Under the pieces are notes generated by a model. It did not search any database and had not been told where the DNA came from. It worked only from the letters and a program-made list of their open reading frames with translations. A stretch of DNA of 64,000 nt. It comes from Symsagittifera roscoffensis. Lineage: Eukaryota > Xenacoelomorpha > Acoela > Convolutidae. The DNA lies in contig NC_087064.1 in assembly GCF_963678635.1 (NCBI RefSeq), forward strand, positions 81,955,847 to 82,019,846, in the 5' to 3' direction. This document shows, one piece after another, positions 1 through 12,000 of the stretch; within the stretch, counting starts at the first letter, position 1; every line of letters begins with the position of its first letter. A program made the translations under genes and the position numbers.

Positions 1-388
1 AAGCTCGCCATTCGTCCGATTTAACGTTTGTCTTAGGTAAAATGAACCTCCAATTAATCGGTGAAAGAGTATCAGCAGAACAAATAGCAACAATCTTTTT
101 TTTTCGGGGTCCATTCCACCTAAATTCATTGCTCTGGGATAAGGCGACCACGATTTTATTTTCGCTTTGTCATTAGTGACTCTTCATGTTGTAACGAGTG
201 GCCAACTCCACCAATTTGAATTGGGTTTATACAGGCAAGTTCGAACAAACGTCACAAAATTAAAAAAACCCTTGAATAGTAGTTGCATAAGAGAATTCTT
301 ATCTTTGGTAATGCGGTAAAGTTAGGCAAAAGTTTCCAAAAGTTTCCCTTTCCAAAAGTTTCCCTTTTTTTCCAAAAGTTTCCCTTTT

Positions 389-875
389 TATCGACGGTAC
401 TACTATGATAGAGTGGTCCCTCGAAAAAGCAACTATGATAGACAGGTCCCGCATGCATTTCGCATGTTATAATTTTGAAAACAAGTTTGTGTATAAATTA
501 TTCATTTTAAAAATTTTGCAAAATATGTTCAGCCAGAATTTTTCAGATTGAAAATTGTAATCACTATTGTTTATATATTGAAATTTGCTCGCTTTACTTT
601 ATTTTACGGTTCAACAGCCATATAATTGGGTTGACTTATTTGACATCAAAACCCACTATTGGCGTTTTTTTTTTTCAATTTTCAACCTTAAAATGTTGAG
701 GGGGAGGTTTTAAGCGGTAACAAAACATGAAATTTGTTTGAAAATAAACTGCGACATATCTTTCTGAAAGGCGTAATCATAATTATTAAACGATTTGAGA
801 GCTCTAGGTGCCTTATTCTCAAGGGACCTGGCTATTTTCAAGGGACCACTCTATCATAGTAGTACCTTATCGACT
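389..875. repeat. Foldback (inverted-repeat) element
   Basis: A perfect 24-bp inverted repeat lies at 398-421 and 841-864 (arm begins TACTACTATGATAGAG). Weaker pairing extends outward to the TATCGAC/GTCGATA ends and inward through a second, diverged GGTCCC block. The internal 400 bp is AT-rich with no coding potential. Just outside the left arm, the unit AAAAGTTTCCCTTT is repeated three times (about 328-389). The arrangement is typical of a small terminal-inverted-repeat or foldback transposon. I saw no target duplication at the outer ends and no second copy in the window. Confidence 0.6.
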
Positions 876-877
876 CT

Positions 878-2026
878 TTACCCTTGCGATAGCAAAGGTA
901 TTGCAATTGGGTACCAGACTTTTTCCCCGTAAACAACTCTGTCCACAGGACTCATTGGAGTCATTAAACTGGTGGTACCTTGGTTCATAATGAATTCAAA
1001 ATTTGTAGTGTCTCTTGCACGCTTAGCCTGGTGATAAAGAATACGCCTGGGAGGGACGGCAAAGGTCCTGGGTTCAAATCTGACAAGGACCAGTTTTTTT
1101 CAAAGGGTGAATGTTCCGGTTCAAAAATAAAAACTTCGGCCTATTCTTTGTCTGCTTATGTTTTATCGGCTTAGTTGCCCCATCTAATAATCGTTTATTT
1201 TAGCTTAAGATTTTAACTGCAGTTGTGTATAGCATTTTTAAGATCCGGCCGAACCAATATTTGCCTTTCACATTGGTTGTAATTTAACCAACTCGATTTG
1301 TTAAAATTTCTTTTTTGTTTTCCATCTTTTATTTATCGGTTCAATAAATTTCGGCCTGTGTAATATCGACTTAGTGGCCTCATATTGCGTCGTTACGTCG
1401 GAAAAAAGTTTTTGTGCGCGTTTGTGTGCTCTGACGGGAAAAGGGACTTGACATTTTTTTAAATAAGGAATTTTTCTGAATTTCTTTCCGGCATGATGGG
1501 TTTCTGTTTTTTTTCGACTTGTTACCGCTTAGTAGTTATAAATTCAAACCCAATGAACCATCTGGCGTACAGGTAAACAACTGCATGAGATGCCGAAGGT
1601 TTGTAGTTTGAATCCGGTCGGGCTTTTTGTGTTTTTTTTTCAGCTTTTTCGGATTATCATCCTTCTATTTATTTTTGTCGGCTTAGATCCCGTAGCTCGA
1701 TGGTTCAGCTTTATTCCAAGTTGCTGTAACCCCCATACTTGAGACCGCAAAGTCCAGGAGTTCGATTCCTCTTAGACTTGTTTTTCTTGTAATTTGAAAA
1801 TTTAGATTGTGTGTTTGCGTGTGCTTAGTTCCATAGAAAGGACTTTTTTGAAAACTTGGCTTCTTTATAGCATTCTAATGGTACAGGCGATTTTTTTCCG
1901 GATATTTTGGGCGTTTTTTGCAATTTTTAGTGACAAAAACGATTTTTTGATTTTTTTTCCGTTTGATTTTCATACCATTCATATTTGTATCGCAGGTGGC
2001 GCGAAGCTCAGCTTCGCCTCTGTGTT
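878..2026 (+). mobile_element. Long tRNA-headed, hairpin-tailed repeat, copy 1
   Basis: The copy starts with the family leader (ACCCTTGCGATAGCAAAGG, then a GGGTACCAGACTTTTTCCCCG block). A tRNA-like segment with B box GGTTCAAATC follows at 1071-1080, then the recurring CTGCTTATGTTTTATCGGC and GGCTTAGTTGCC blocks. A second tRNA-like B box (AGTTCGATTCC) lies near 1759-1769. The copy ends in the common 3' tail TATCGCAGGTGGC plus the hairpin GCGAAGC-TCA-GCTTCGC (2001-2017) and CTCTGTGTT. The same order recurs at 15900-17020, 33440-34335 and 52960-54130. There is no protein coding. It is probably a non-autonomous retroposon, or a composite of two. Confidence 0.6.
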
Positions 2027-2607
2027 GAGATTTGTGTATCGGACAGCGCCAAAATGTCATTGGGCTTTTCTTTTTTTCACCATGTATAATTTCGGTCATT
2101 GCAAGATTGCAAATTTGACAATTTGTGGCGATTGATATGAGAATACGTTTTTCCCTTGAAAAATTGTTGAACTAGAAATAATGCCATTTGTTTTCATCCA
2201 CGTCAAAAGGAAGTTTTTGTTTGAATCAAATTGAAATACTGTCTTTTGTTTTGTATCCTTTTTGAAAGCTACTTTTGTTTCCACTTATCCAAATCTATTG
2301 TCTCTGTTGAAATACTGTCTTGGAAGTGGTTTGGTCAGACCACACTCCTAAACGAGCTTTTTCATTGGGACTGACTAAAAATGGCGGGACCAGACTTCTA
2401 TACGAGTACCTATTTTCCTTTCCTGCTTTTTTTACTTTACCTAATATATGAATTCCATTGACTTTTTTGACTGGGTGATGAAAGACTAGTGTAGTAACTC
2501 CGGTTGCCTTGATACTTTCGGACTTTTTTTAAATAAGACAAATAACAAAAAAATAAAAAGTTAATTCGGTTAAGTTTATTAGTTGCCATTTTCCGAAGTC
2601 CGAAAAA

Positions 2608-4257
2608 ATGTCGTCTGTATACACTTCGCAAAAAGGATGCGACGATACAGGAGATGGCACGGAAGAAAAGCCCTTTAAAACTGTCGTGAAAGCTTTGCTC
2701 TCCATCGATGGCGATGAAAGCACGACTATTCTAGTTGACAACACGGGGGAAGATAGCTCAACTAAGCCATTTATTGAAATTTCTAATTCTCAAAAAAAGA
2801 AGCAAGTTAAATTATACCAGGCCGAGTTAAGAAAGGGAAAAGCTAGAGAGGTAAAGGAAGCAGAAGATGCCGTAAAACGCGAAGAGGTCCTGCAGGAAGC
2901 AAGCAAGATCTCAATTTCCGAGGATGCCTCATTAGAACCCGCAAAAGAGATTAAACTCCGCGACTGTGTCAACCACAGAGAGAAGAGAATAAAGGCATAC
3001 GGATGGGTGCACAACCTCAGAAGGCAGGGGAAAAACATGATGTTTATTGTGCTGAGAGACGGAACAGGATATCTTCAATGCGTTCTATCTGAAAAACTAT
3101 GTCAAACTGTTGACGCTATTCAACTTCAAACTGAGGCTACGGTTTTGGTTTATGGTGTTATAACAGAGGTTCCGGAAGGCCAACATGCACCTGGTGGACA
3201 CGAGTTGATCTGCGACTTCTGGAAAGTTGTCGGCCATGCTCCCAGTGGAGGAATTGAAAGTGTCGTGACTGAGAAGAGCGACGTTGACCTTCAGCTGAGA
3301 CAGAAGCATTTAGTTATCAGGTGGGACGAACACAGTAAAGCTCTGAAACTGCGATCGGCAATTACGTTCTGCTTCCGCCAACATTACTTTGATAAAGGAT
3401 ATGTGGAAGTCACGCCACCGACTATGGTCAAAACTCAATGTGAGGGTGGGTCAACGCTGTTCAGTTTTGACTATTTCGGCGAGCAGGCCTACTTAACACA
3501 GTCCTCTCAGCTTTACCTGGAGACAGTATTACCTTCTATTGGCGATACATTCTGTATGGCACAGTCTTACAGAGCTGAGAAAGCGAAAACTAGAAGGCAT
3601 TTGTCAGAGTTCACACATGTTGAGGCCGAATGCCCTTTCATAACCTTTGATCAATTGCTAGAGCGGCTGGAAGATCTAGTCTGCAATGTCTGCGAACGGA
3701 TTTTGGCGTCATCGTTCAAAGATATGCTTCTGGAAGTAAACCCGGACTTCAAAGTGCCGAAGAGACCATTCAAGAGGATGCTGTATACTGAAGCAATCCA
3801 GTGGCTAAAAGACCACGATATCAAGAACGAAGAAACAGGTCAATATTACGAGTTTGGAGAGGATATCCCTGAAGCGCCTGAAAGGAAAATGACCGACGCA
3901 ATAAATGAACCGATCTTCCTGTGCAAGTTTCCAGCTGGAATCAAAGCCTTCTACATGTTGAGATCTGCCGATGATGACCGATTGACTGATAGTGTTGACC
4001 TCTTGATGCCTAACGTTGGTGAGATCATTGGGGCGTCAATGCGCGAATACAGACTGGATGTGCTTATGGAGGGCTATAAAAGAGAAGAGATTGACCCCTC
4101 GCCATACTACTGGTACACCGATCAGCGAAAGTTTGGAACCTCTAAAAGCGGAGGCTATGGGTTGGGTCTAGAACGTTTCTTGACTTGGATGTTGAACAAA
4201 CCCCACATCAGAGATGTGTGTCTGTATCCTCGATTCAGAGAAAGAATCGACCCATAA
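2608..4257 (+). CDS. NARS1: Asparaginyl-tRNA synthetase, cytoplasmic; intronless
   Basis: The enzyme charges tRNA-Asn with asparagine in the cytosol. The 549-residue product is full length for the animal enzyme (about 548). Residues 1-100 match the animal-specific N-terminal extension (GDGTEEKPFKT). Residues 110-220 form the OB-fold anticodon-binding domain (GWVHNLRRQGKN, LRDGTGYLQCVL). The class II catalytic core follows with motif 2 (SYRAEKAKTRRHLSEFTHVEAE) and motif 3 (GYGLGLERFLTW, residues 518-529). The start is the first ATG in frame and gives the expected N-terminus. There is no frameshift or internal stop. Unlike every neighbour it has no intron, and a run of 14 A follows about 160 bp after the stop, which suggests a retroposed copy that has stayed open. 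It could be the only functional copy or a duplicate; the window cannot say. Confidence 0.97.
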   Translation: MSSVYTSQKGCDDTGDGTEEKPFKTVVKALLSIDGDESTTILVDNTGEDSSTKPFIEISNSQKKKQVKLYQAELRKGKAREVKEAEDAVKREEVLQEASKISISEDASLEPAKEIKLRDCVNHREKRIKAYGWVHNLRRQGKNMMFIVLRDGTGYLQCVLSEKLCQTVDAIQLQTEATVLVYGVITEVPEGQHAPGGHELICDFWKVVGHAPSGGIESVVTEKSDVDLQLRQKHLVIRWDEHSKALKLRSAITFCFRQHYFDKGYVEVTPPTMVKTQCEGGSTLFSFDYFGEQAYLTQSSQLYLETVLPSIGDTFCMAQSYRAEKAKTRRHLSEFTHVEAECPFITFDQLLERLEDLVCNVCERILASSFKDMLLEVNPDFKVPKRPFKRMLYTEAIQWLKDHDIKNEETGQYYEFGEDIPEAPERKMTDAINEPIFLCKFPAGIKAFYMLRSADDDRLTDSVDLLMPNVGEIIGASMREYRLDVLMEGYKREEIDPSPYYWYTDQRKFGTSKSGGYGLGLERFLTWMLNKPHIRDVCLYPRFRERIDP

Positions 4258-4431
4258 GAGTGAGGTCTATCAAGAAAATAGCCTGAGAAGCATGAGCTAA
4301 TATCGAATAATTGTTGTCTTATTGATTGTAAAGATATATACTGACGCTTTGAATTGATACAGGTGATGTTACGCTAAACGATTGATGATTTGATTTATAA
4401 ATATAACTGTTAAATTGAAAAAAAAAAAAAA
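4258..4431 (+). other. NARS1 3' UTR ending in genomic poly(A)
   Basis: The 160 bp after the stop are AT-rich and end in 14 consecutive A residues (4418-4431). No AATAAA is present in its last 40 bp; the nearest A/T-rich motif is TTATAAATATAA at 4395-4406. A templated A-run at the point where the mRNA would end is the usual mark of reverse-transcribed mRNA. The sequence changes abruptly to repeat-like, T-rich DNA after it. I found no convincing target-site duplication. Confidence 0.55.
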
Positions 4432-4641
4432 TATTGCGCACGCTGACTATTGGTTTTAATTTGTTTCCTTTCGGACCGCAAGCCCACTCTGAAAGATATT
4501 TTGTGGTAGTCGAGGAGGAACTTTGTAATGAGACGTTTTTTCCTCACAAGTCTTTTTTTTGTCACGGTTTTTTTTTCAATTATTTAATTCGCGTATTTCG
4601 ACCTATATTCTTTTGGCTAGCTTCCGTGATATTTTTGCTCT

Positions 4642-4934
4642 GTATCGCACAGGGGCGGATCAAGGATTTTTTCGAAGGGGGGGGGGCGGATTTTCAAAAA
4701 AATTTCGAAAATTTTGAGGACCTTTTTTTTTCACTAAAAGGTCCCTGTTTTCGCCAAATTTTCTGCGCCGCAGGCAAATTTTTGAAAAAACAGGTCAATG
4801 TTAGTATATATTGGCGCCAAAGGCGCCTTTAGAAAAATTTTAGGGTCGGTCGGCAAAAAATGGATTTCTTAAAAAGTACCAAAGGGGGGACCCTTTGGGT
4901 CGGCAGGGGGTCGAATCCCTGAGGGGGTATCGCA
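4642..4934 (+). mobile_element. hAT-like MITE, right end shortened, nested in a hairpin tail
   Basis: The element occupies 4650-4926 and is flanked by exact 8-bp duplications GTATCGCA (4642-4649 and 4927-4934). The left end carries the family terminus CAGGGGCGGATCAAGG. The inside carries the family core GGCGCCAAAGGCGCC and GGGTCGGTCGGCAAAAAATG. The right end stops at CCCTGAGGGG without the expected inverted terminus. The flanks rebuild a diverged copy of the common hairpin tail (TGTATCGCA before, then GTTTCTGCAAAGCTCC after), so it inserted into that repeat. Eight-base duplications are a hallmark of hAT transposases. Confidence 0.75.
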
Positions 4935-4969
4935 GTTTCTGCAAAGCTCCTACGTGTTAGAAAATCATT

Positions 4970-7870
4970 TGTAGCATTTTTAATCTACTATAATATTAAA
5001 AGTTTTATTTCGCAAATTTACATCTTTAATTCTATTTAATCCATATTTTTCCCTCTTTGAAAAAAAAAATGTTTTTTTTTTCTCCCGGTCTTGTTAGAAA
5101 ATTTGCCTAAATGGCACGTTTGATGCTTTACATGAAATTGGTCTGAAAGTATTACGTTTGAGTGGCCAAATTTGAAAATAACGAAGTTGTACTCTGTATT
5201 CATCTTTTACTGCACTATTCATTTTTTGCTTGTTTGAAAAGTTTTCTCGAAGTTCTCTCTGCATTCTCGGTAGATTGAATTATTATGAATTGGCTGATCT
5301 CGGCTATACTTTTCAAATTCCTGTAATGTTTTTTTTTTAATGTTTACTTGAACAACCTTAGGTTTTTCTTGTTTCGATCTCACTTTCAGGATGTGTTGAT
5401 CGTTTTTTAACTTGAATGAAATTTTTCAAAGATTTCTTCGATGGTTAGAAAAAACGTATTTTCTTGGCTTCAACAGAATGTTTCTGAAATAGTTCCTCTA
5501 TGAGCTTCTGTTTTATTATGTAAGTGCAGTTTTGGAAAGAATTGCAGAGTAAACAGGTAAGTGCAGAGACTAGATGATCGAAATAGCTTAAATTAAAGGT
5601 TTTTCGCCTTTGAAATTTTTTTCAAGGGTTTTAGTCGTCGCAGATTTAAATTTTAGATATTTCGTTCGTTGGTCTTATGTTGGTCAATTTGTACACTTTT
5701 TTTATAGCTGTTTGTGTCTTTCACCCATGCAACTAGTTTTTTTTTCGTTTAAATAAGTTGGTTTACAGAATAGATACAGTAGAATTTGTGATCATCTTCA
5801 AACCTTTTGTCAACCAACAGAGAAGTTTTTTTGAGCATATCTGCATTTCAAATGCCAGCTGTTTTCGAAATTTGTAATAAGAATCTGCTGTAGTTATTAC
5901 GCTTGCGAAAAGCAAGCGTTAGCCAATGGGAATATTAGATTTGTTCTGGTTTACTAACTTTTGTTCACTTAAATTCAATACTGTATCAAGTGAGAGATTT
6001 GGCCTGTTTAGTTTGGAGGTAACTTCCATGCTTGAGAAGACAAGGTGATGGGTTGGATACTGGCCAGGAGGGTTTTTAAATGCTTTTTTTAGCGCAGCGT
6101 GTGTCTGCTCAAGAATTTTGGCTTTCTTACCGCTTTGCAGGTTTTGTTTCGATGCTTATTTAACATTTCATTTTTTAATTTACTTTGGTGTATTTTCTCA
6201 AAAGGAAATCAAGACAGATTTTGAAAAATAGTTGCTGATTCAATTTTTTTAAATCTTGTCGAAAGATAAATTTCTGCGGCTTTGATCTCATTTAGCGGCT
6301 TGTATTTTTTGTGTATATAGGGTAGTTCACAGAATGAATATGGTGGGATTTGTGATCATTTTCAAATCTGTCAAACAGCACATTATTTGAGCCTATCTGC
6401 TGTTCAATTTACCCACTCAGTTAGTTTTTTTAAAATCTACTCGATAAATTGAATTTTGTTTAATAGAAATCGAGTCAAACATGGAAATCTCGGTAGATTC
6501 GTTTTTGACATTGTTTTCCATTTTTCGGTTTTTGTCTCATTTTCTGTCTGCGAGTTTCTCATGCTTTTTTGTGTTGTCCTGTCAGTCCTGTTTGTGCGAA
6601 GGTCTGCGGCTTCTCTTGTATTTTTGTTATTGTAGTTTGTCTTCTTTTGTATTAGAGAGCTGCGTTATGAATAAACTTACTGAACATTTTTTATGATAGC
6701 TAAATGCTTATACTCGTTGAAGTTAGTTCCGTGTCTGTTTTTTAGTGCTTGCTAGTCCAGCGAATTTTTGCTTCGCCTCTGAGTTGCAAGGTTTATTGCG
6801 CTCGGACTATTCTGAGCCACTCGGAGCAGTCACCTGTTATTTTTAGTTTGATAGTTTTTTGCCAGTATTTCATGGACTTAACGTACAGTAAGAAAGGTTT
6901 CCTGCTAATTTACTTGCTGTGAATGTTTGTTTCCACTCATAATTTGAACAAGACTGCTCGTATCAGGTCAAAGCCTTGAAATTCCCACTGCCCATTAAAT
7001 GGTCTCGAATAGTTTTTTTTTGTGAATGAAATATTGACAAACTATGCATTTTAGGCTGATAATATGAAATTTTAATTGTCAATATTTGAGTTGTACATGA
7101 AATTAGTTTGCCTCAATTCAATTTTGAATGATTTTGCAGTGCAATGAAACATGACTGCTCGCATATCAGTGCAAATCCCTGAATGTTCCGACTGTCCCTT
7201 AATTCCGACTGTCTCATATCGAATAGTTTTTGGGAAAAGAAAATATTGAAAACTTGTAAATTTTGGACAAAATCAAAGTGTAAAATTTGGAGTCGTACGA
7301 AATTAATTCGAGCAATTATCTACCCTGAATTCAATTTGGAACGATTTTGTTCTGCGGGATAATTCGCCACGCATAAATAATTCGCGTTTACGCTCTCAAC
7401 AGAATGAATAAATTCTTCAAAGCGCGCATAATTTAGTCCAGAACATGGCCAATTTGGCAATTTTCAAACCACCAGAAATTTACAAAAAAATATCGGAGGT
7501 AAAATATTGTTTTGTATTTGAACTCAGGAAGTCGATATTATTGGGTATAAAATTTTTTGTCGAAAACTTATTTCGAGCGGGTTAGTTTTATGAAGATTAT
7601 ATCAATTATAAAACATTCTTGATTCCAAAGAACTTGAACTTGGTTTATTTTCCTTTAATTTCCAAAGTTCAAATTCCAAATAATATCAATTATTTTTTTT
7701 GGCTTTCTTGAATTCGTTCGTTTACTTTTTTTTTCAACTTTCTGTTGGATAAGTTTTTGAAGTTGCACTGGGTTGGTTTTCAGTTTTTCATCGCCTTGAT
7801 CATATTTAATTCTTATTTTTTCTCTCAGTACGTACTACATGTTTTGTGTTCGCATTTTTAATATGATAGG
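4970..7870. other. Gene-free repeat-derived spacer
   Basis: No exon-like open frame stands out. The stretch is T-rich. It contains tRNA-like remnants (B-box-like GGGTTGGATACTGG near 6050), a partial hairpin tail (TTTTTGCTTCGCCTCTG, about 6764-6780) and leader fragments (CAGAATGAATATGGTG, about 6330). Two partial reverse-oriented copies of the GCTCGTATCAGG family lie at about 6950-7600, each containing CTGCTCG...TCAG...AAAGCC or AAATCC and, further on, GTCGTACGAAATTAATTCG. All coding frames here are short and lack protein-like composition. Confidence 0.5.
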
Positions 7871-7873
7871 AGG

Positions 7874-8171
7874 GTGCTGGTTCGAAAATTTTGTTACTTT
7901 TTTGTAAGGTCGAACAAATTGATCCCAACACCCTATAAAGACCCCATTTTGTGCTGCAGGCATTTTTTTTGAAAAAAAAACAAGCCAAAAAACCTGTTTT
8001 TTTTTGGCCAAAATATTGCATAAAAAATATATATTGGCGCGGAAAAATTTAAATATCGGTCAGCCAAATTGGATATCCTAAAATAGTAACAAGGAGAACT
8101 CTTGGGTCGGCAGTGAGTTGAAACCCTGAGAAGGGAGGAGACGTCCCCCCATATCCAACCCTGGTGCTGGT
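7874..8171 (-). mobile_element. hAT-like MITE, left end shortened
   Basis: The element spans 7882-8163 with exact flanking 8-bp duplications GTGCTGGT (7874-7881 and 8164-8171). The right terminus is CCCCCCATATCCAACCCTG, a diverged form of the family end (CCTAGATCCGCCCCTG). The inside keeps GCTGCAGGCATTTTTTTTG, ATATATTGGCGC and the TTGGGTCGGCAGTGAGTTG blocks. The left end lacks the CAGGGGCGG terminus although the duplication is flush with it. It carries no coding sequence; mobilisation would need a transposase from elsewhere. Confidence 0.7.
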
Positions 8172-9062
8172 ATCTTGTTTTTTTTGGTGATCTTGAAAAG
8201 ACCATGAGAATAATTTCTGATACTTCTTGTTCATAGGAAGCGTTTTTCTCCGCATAGAAAGAGAAAAAAACAGTATCTGCTTATGCATGTTTAAAAATCC
8301 AATGTCGACTATCCAATTTTGTCCAGTGAACAACACGAGGCTACAACAAAACCTGTCAAATAACTGGGAACTTTGTGCCTTCAAATCGATTTGCGGATTG
8401 GACGGTGAATTGTTTGGTTGTCCCAAATAGAGTCAGCAGAGTATTTCAATTTTTTAAATTAAGAAAAGATTTGTGAATATTTTAGTGGAATTACGAATTT
8501 ATAAAATGTGAACATTTGAGTCTCAAATAACTGCTATTTGCTCAAAACGAGCTTGTGTTATAGAAGGAGGCTTCGTTTTTTGGCAAACGAATAGGAGCGT
8601 TTATGTGTAAGAAGCCTCGGTAGTTTTTTTTTTCATTTTTGCGATTTTAAACAACATGAGCTATACCGGTTTAAACCAGCTGTGTTTTGTGTGTATTGAT
8701 GCACGCTTGTGTGAGTGTGTGGCTCCGTGGTGCAATTTCCAGCATTTGGAAGTTAATGTCCGGATGTCTTGTTAGAGACAGAATTTCAAACGAGTGGAAG
8801 GAGCTTTTTGAGATACATATTTTTTGGTTACATCGGATAATTTTACCAGCTAAGTTTTATTTGGATCTGAGAGTCATCAGACTGAGCTTTTTGCGAAATA
8901 TATGAAGCATTCCTACGACAGTTATTGGGGCAAAAATGTTGCCATAAGTTTTCAATTTAAAAACAAGCGAAATGGCATTACGAATGAATTAAATTTTGGT
9001 ATAAACTAAAAGTGAATAAGGTAAATCAACACGCTTTGCTGTTTAATTGACGCATCTTTTTT

Positions 9063-12000
9063 CTAGTTTTGGTGATTGTTGTTGTGATTTTGATTGACAG
9101 GTGTTCGAGGTATTTCTCTGACGTCATCGCTAAATAGAACCTTCAGACGATCGCTCGTGTTCATTCGTGGTAGAGTATGTAGTTCGATTACGTCATCTGG
9201 TTTCTGATTGGTCGAAGAACATGGTTTCAAATCGTGCATTTCGATCACTCGAATGCTCTCGTTTTGGGTAATTTGAATTTTGTTCGGATGTACTTGAACC
9301 TCGATGTTTTCGTCCAAATCGGTTTCGGCTTCGAGTGGGTCTTGAAATGTGCAGCTTCGGCTAAGTGCACCGCCAGTTGAAGTTGATTGGGTTATGTAGC
9401 TACGAGTGTCGTATGCGCTACTAGATGCTGAAATCTGACCTGATTCCTGAAAATTTTTCAAAAAAATCATCTTTACACTGAAGAAAGCAAGTGTTTTGGA
9501 ATCGGGAACTAGATTTTTTCCTGTAAACAACTTTTCTTACACATTAGTTTGATGTTGCTTTTGTATCGAACCTTAACAAATTCCAGATCCCTTCCCTCTT
9601 AGTCTAGAGGTAATACAGTTGCCTTTGCTTTCTATGGTCTTGGGCTTTTTCAGTGTCTGACATCGATTTTTTCCGAGAAAAATAGAATAGTCTGTTTGTC
9701 GACTTATGACCTGTCATCTTCGCTACTACACCACGGTTTTTTTGCACTGTAAGCAATTTTCATGGTACTTTCGAGTGTCGATGATTAACTCTTTACTGTA
9801 ACTTCTTAATCTGCTATTCATGAGTGGTGTTTTTTCGTTTTTTTTTTCAATTATGTTTTACGCTTAGAAATTTTCTTCGGTTTATGTTTTGTCGGTTTAG
9901 TGAAACTTGTGAATTGGCTTAACGGCAAAAAAAATGATTATTTTTAATTTGAATAAATTAGGTTAGGTCGGTTGAAGTATAAACGTTGAAATTTCAAAAA
10001 CAATTTTATCGCTTAAAGTTTGCAAATAACAATTTTATTTCGAAATTTTTTGCTATGAAGAATTTTTGTCTGGCAAATTTTGAATTGTCAGTCTTTCGTT
10101 TGTCTTGAGTGTTTTCAGCTTCTTTGCCGCATCACGAAATTTACTTTTTATTGTAGTTGCAAAGGAAATGTTCAATGTAGTTTCAGAGGGGATGTTTAAA
10201 GTTTTGTCAACTTGTGTATGCTGCTCAAAAATTGTTGGCTTAGTTGTCTGATCACGGATTTTGCTTTTCCTTTGAGCAACTTTCATTAAAGTTACAAGTG
10301 TAAGTGTTGTTTTATCTTGTTTCGGGGGGACTTGAAACTTTAAAAAACTTTTTTATTAAATCATTTTTTTTCGGCTCAATTTTTGTCTGCTCAAAGTCTG
10401 TTTGCTAAGTTGCTTCATCTCTTTTTTCTTGCTCTGTAAGCAAGTTTCATTGAAGTTGAAAGTGCAAGAATTATTTGATGTAGTTTCAGGGGGACTTGAA
10501 AATTGAAAAAATAGTTATTCATTTTTGGCTTAACTTGTGTCTGCTAAAAGATTGTCGGCTTTGTTTTCTTCTGTTACTAATTTAGTATTCAAATGTCTGG
10601 CATTTTTGCCTGAAATGAAAGTCTACCGAGGCTTACGAACATTTAGATTTCGGTAGACTTAGTTTTTTTTTTATTTTTCGATTTAAATTTTTTGTTTGTG
10701 TTGTATCGCAGTTGATGCGGAGCTCCGCTTTGCCTCTGTGTACCATAAAATAAGTGCTCTCTCAGATTACTGTATGATTATAACTTCCTTAGATATACTT
10801 ACTGGAAAGTTCTGGAATTTTTGGAACGCAATTGAGGAATCTGAGGAGCAGCACAGTTTTCTAAATTCACAAAACGGTTAAGAACATGGTCATGATAGCT
10901 GGCTGTATTTATTTGTTTTTTCGATTGATTGGCACCTGAAATGGTTTGTGATAATGGCTAGGAGAGCGAATAGCACTAGGAGTACTGGAATGCTGATACC
11001 AATCAGGACACCAACTATCTCCCGTTGACCTCTCCTGAACTCTATCCTGGTCGGACCCATGTGACCCATGCCCTCCAGAGGGTAAAGTTCATATCCTCCT
11101 ATGTCATTTTTGGGATCTGTGTCGGTTGATCCCTTGATCTGGTAGTTGTTATCATTGTAAGCTACTTCTAGTTTTTCTAAAGAAAAAATTTGATGGCGCA
11201 TCAAATTTTTCACGCTGATTTACATATCTTTCATAAAAAAAGCAATTTGCTGAATTTGACTGATGGTAATACGAAGGGCTTATTTGATGTGACAAAAAAT
11301 AATCCTATTGAGTTTCTTCAAAAAAATTACTAACATCATATAAATGATAAAAACTTATGTTCCGGATATTAAAATATTCCGTCTATGCAATAAACTAATA
11401 AAAGCAAAAGTTTATGATGTCTAATTTTAGAACTGCATGAACAAGCTTGTTTTCACATTTGTTTCTCTTGAATATAACTATTTGGCTGTAATATACCATT
11501 TTCTGAATGCATGTAAAGTAAAACAGTCCGACCAGAGAACTCAGTTGCATGGGCTTAATTGATTTGACATTTTATTACCCCTTTTTTGTCGCTTAAAAAG
11601 TAACTAATGTGAATTTCTCGAGAAAAACTTAATTTTCGGATATCAAGATATTCTGTTGATGTATTAACTAATAAAGGCGAAAGTTTATTGTATCTAATTT
11701 TAGAACTGCATGAAGCAAATTGTTTTCAAATTTGCTTCTCGTGAATATAGCTACTAGATTTTAGTATACCATTTTCTGAATGCATGCTAAATGGTCCGAA
11801 CAGAGAACTCGGTTGCATATGTCCTCGAAATTGTATTTGAGAGTGATTGAATATAGAGATATAGGCGTCTGCCCTCCACGCGGTGAGAGCGAGCGAAAAT
11901 TGCCGAACGTCTGCTGGATTCGAACTGGGTTCGGAGTTGGAGTTGACATTTGAGAAGTACATGACGAGATACCCTTGCTCGGCAGACATGTAGTCTCCTT

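Noticed and set aside
4434-4832. 132-codon plus-strand open frame
   Set aside because: It crosses from spacer into the hAT-like MITE, consists of phenylalanine-rich translation of T-runs and has no domain.
8049-8426. 125-codon minus-strand frame and its plus-strand partner
   Set aside because: Half of it lies in the MITE at 7882-8163; the rest shows no family, splice context or codon pattern.
10053-10286. 77-codon minus-strand frame as an exon of the two-TM gene
   Set aside because: It lies inside the plus-strand hairpin-tailed repeat, and similar sequence occurs at 57617-57799 in the same repeat family.
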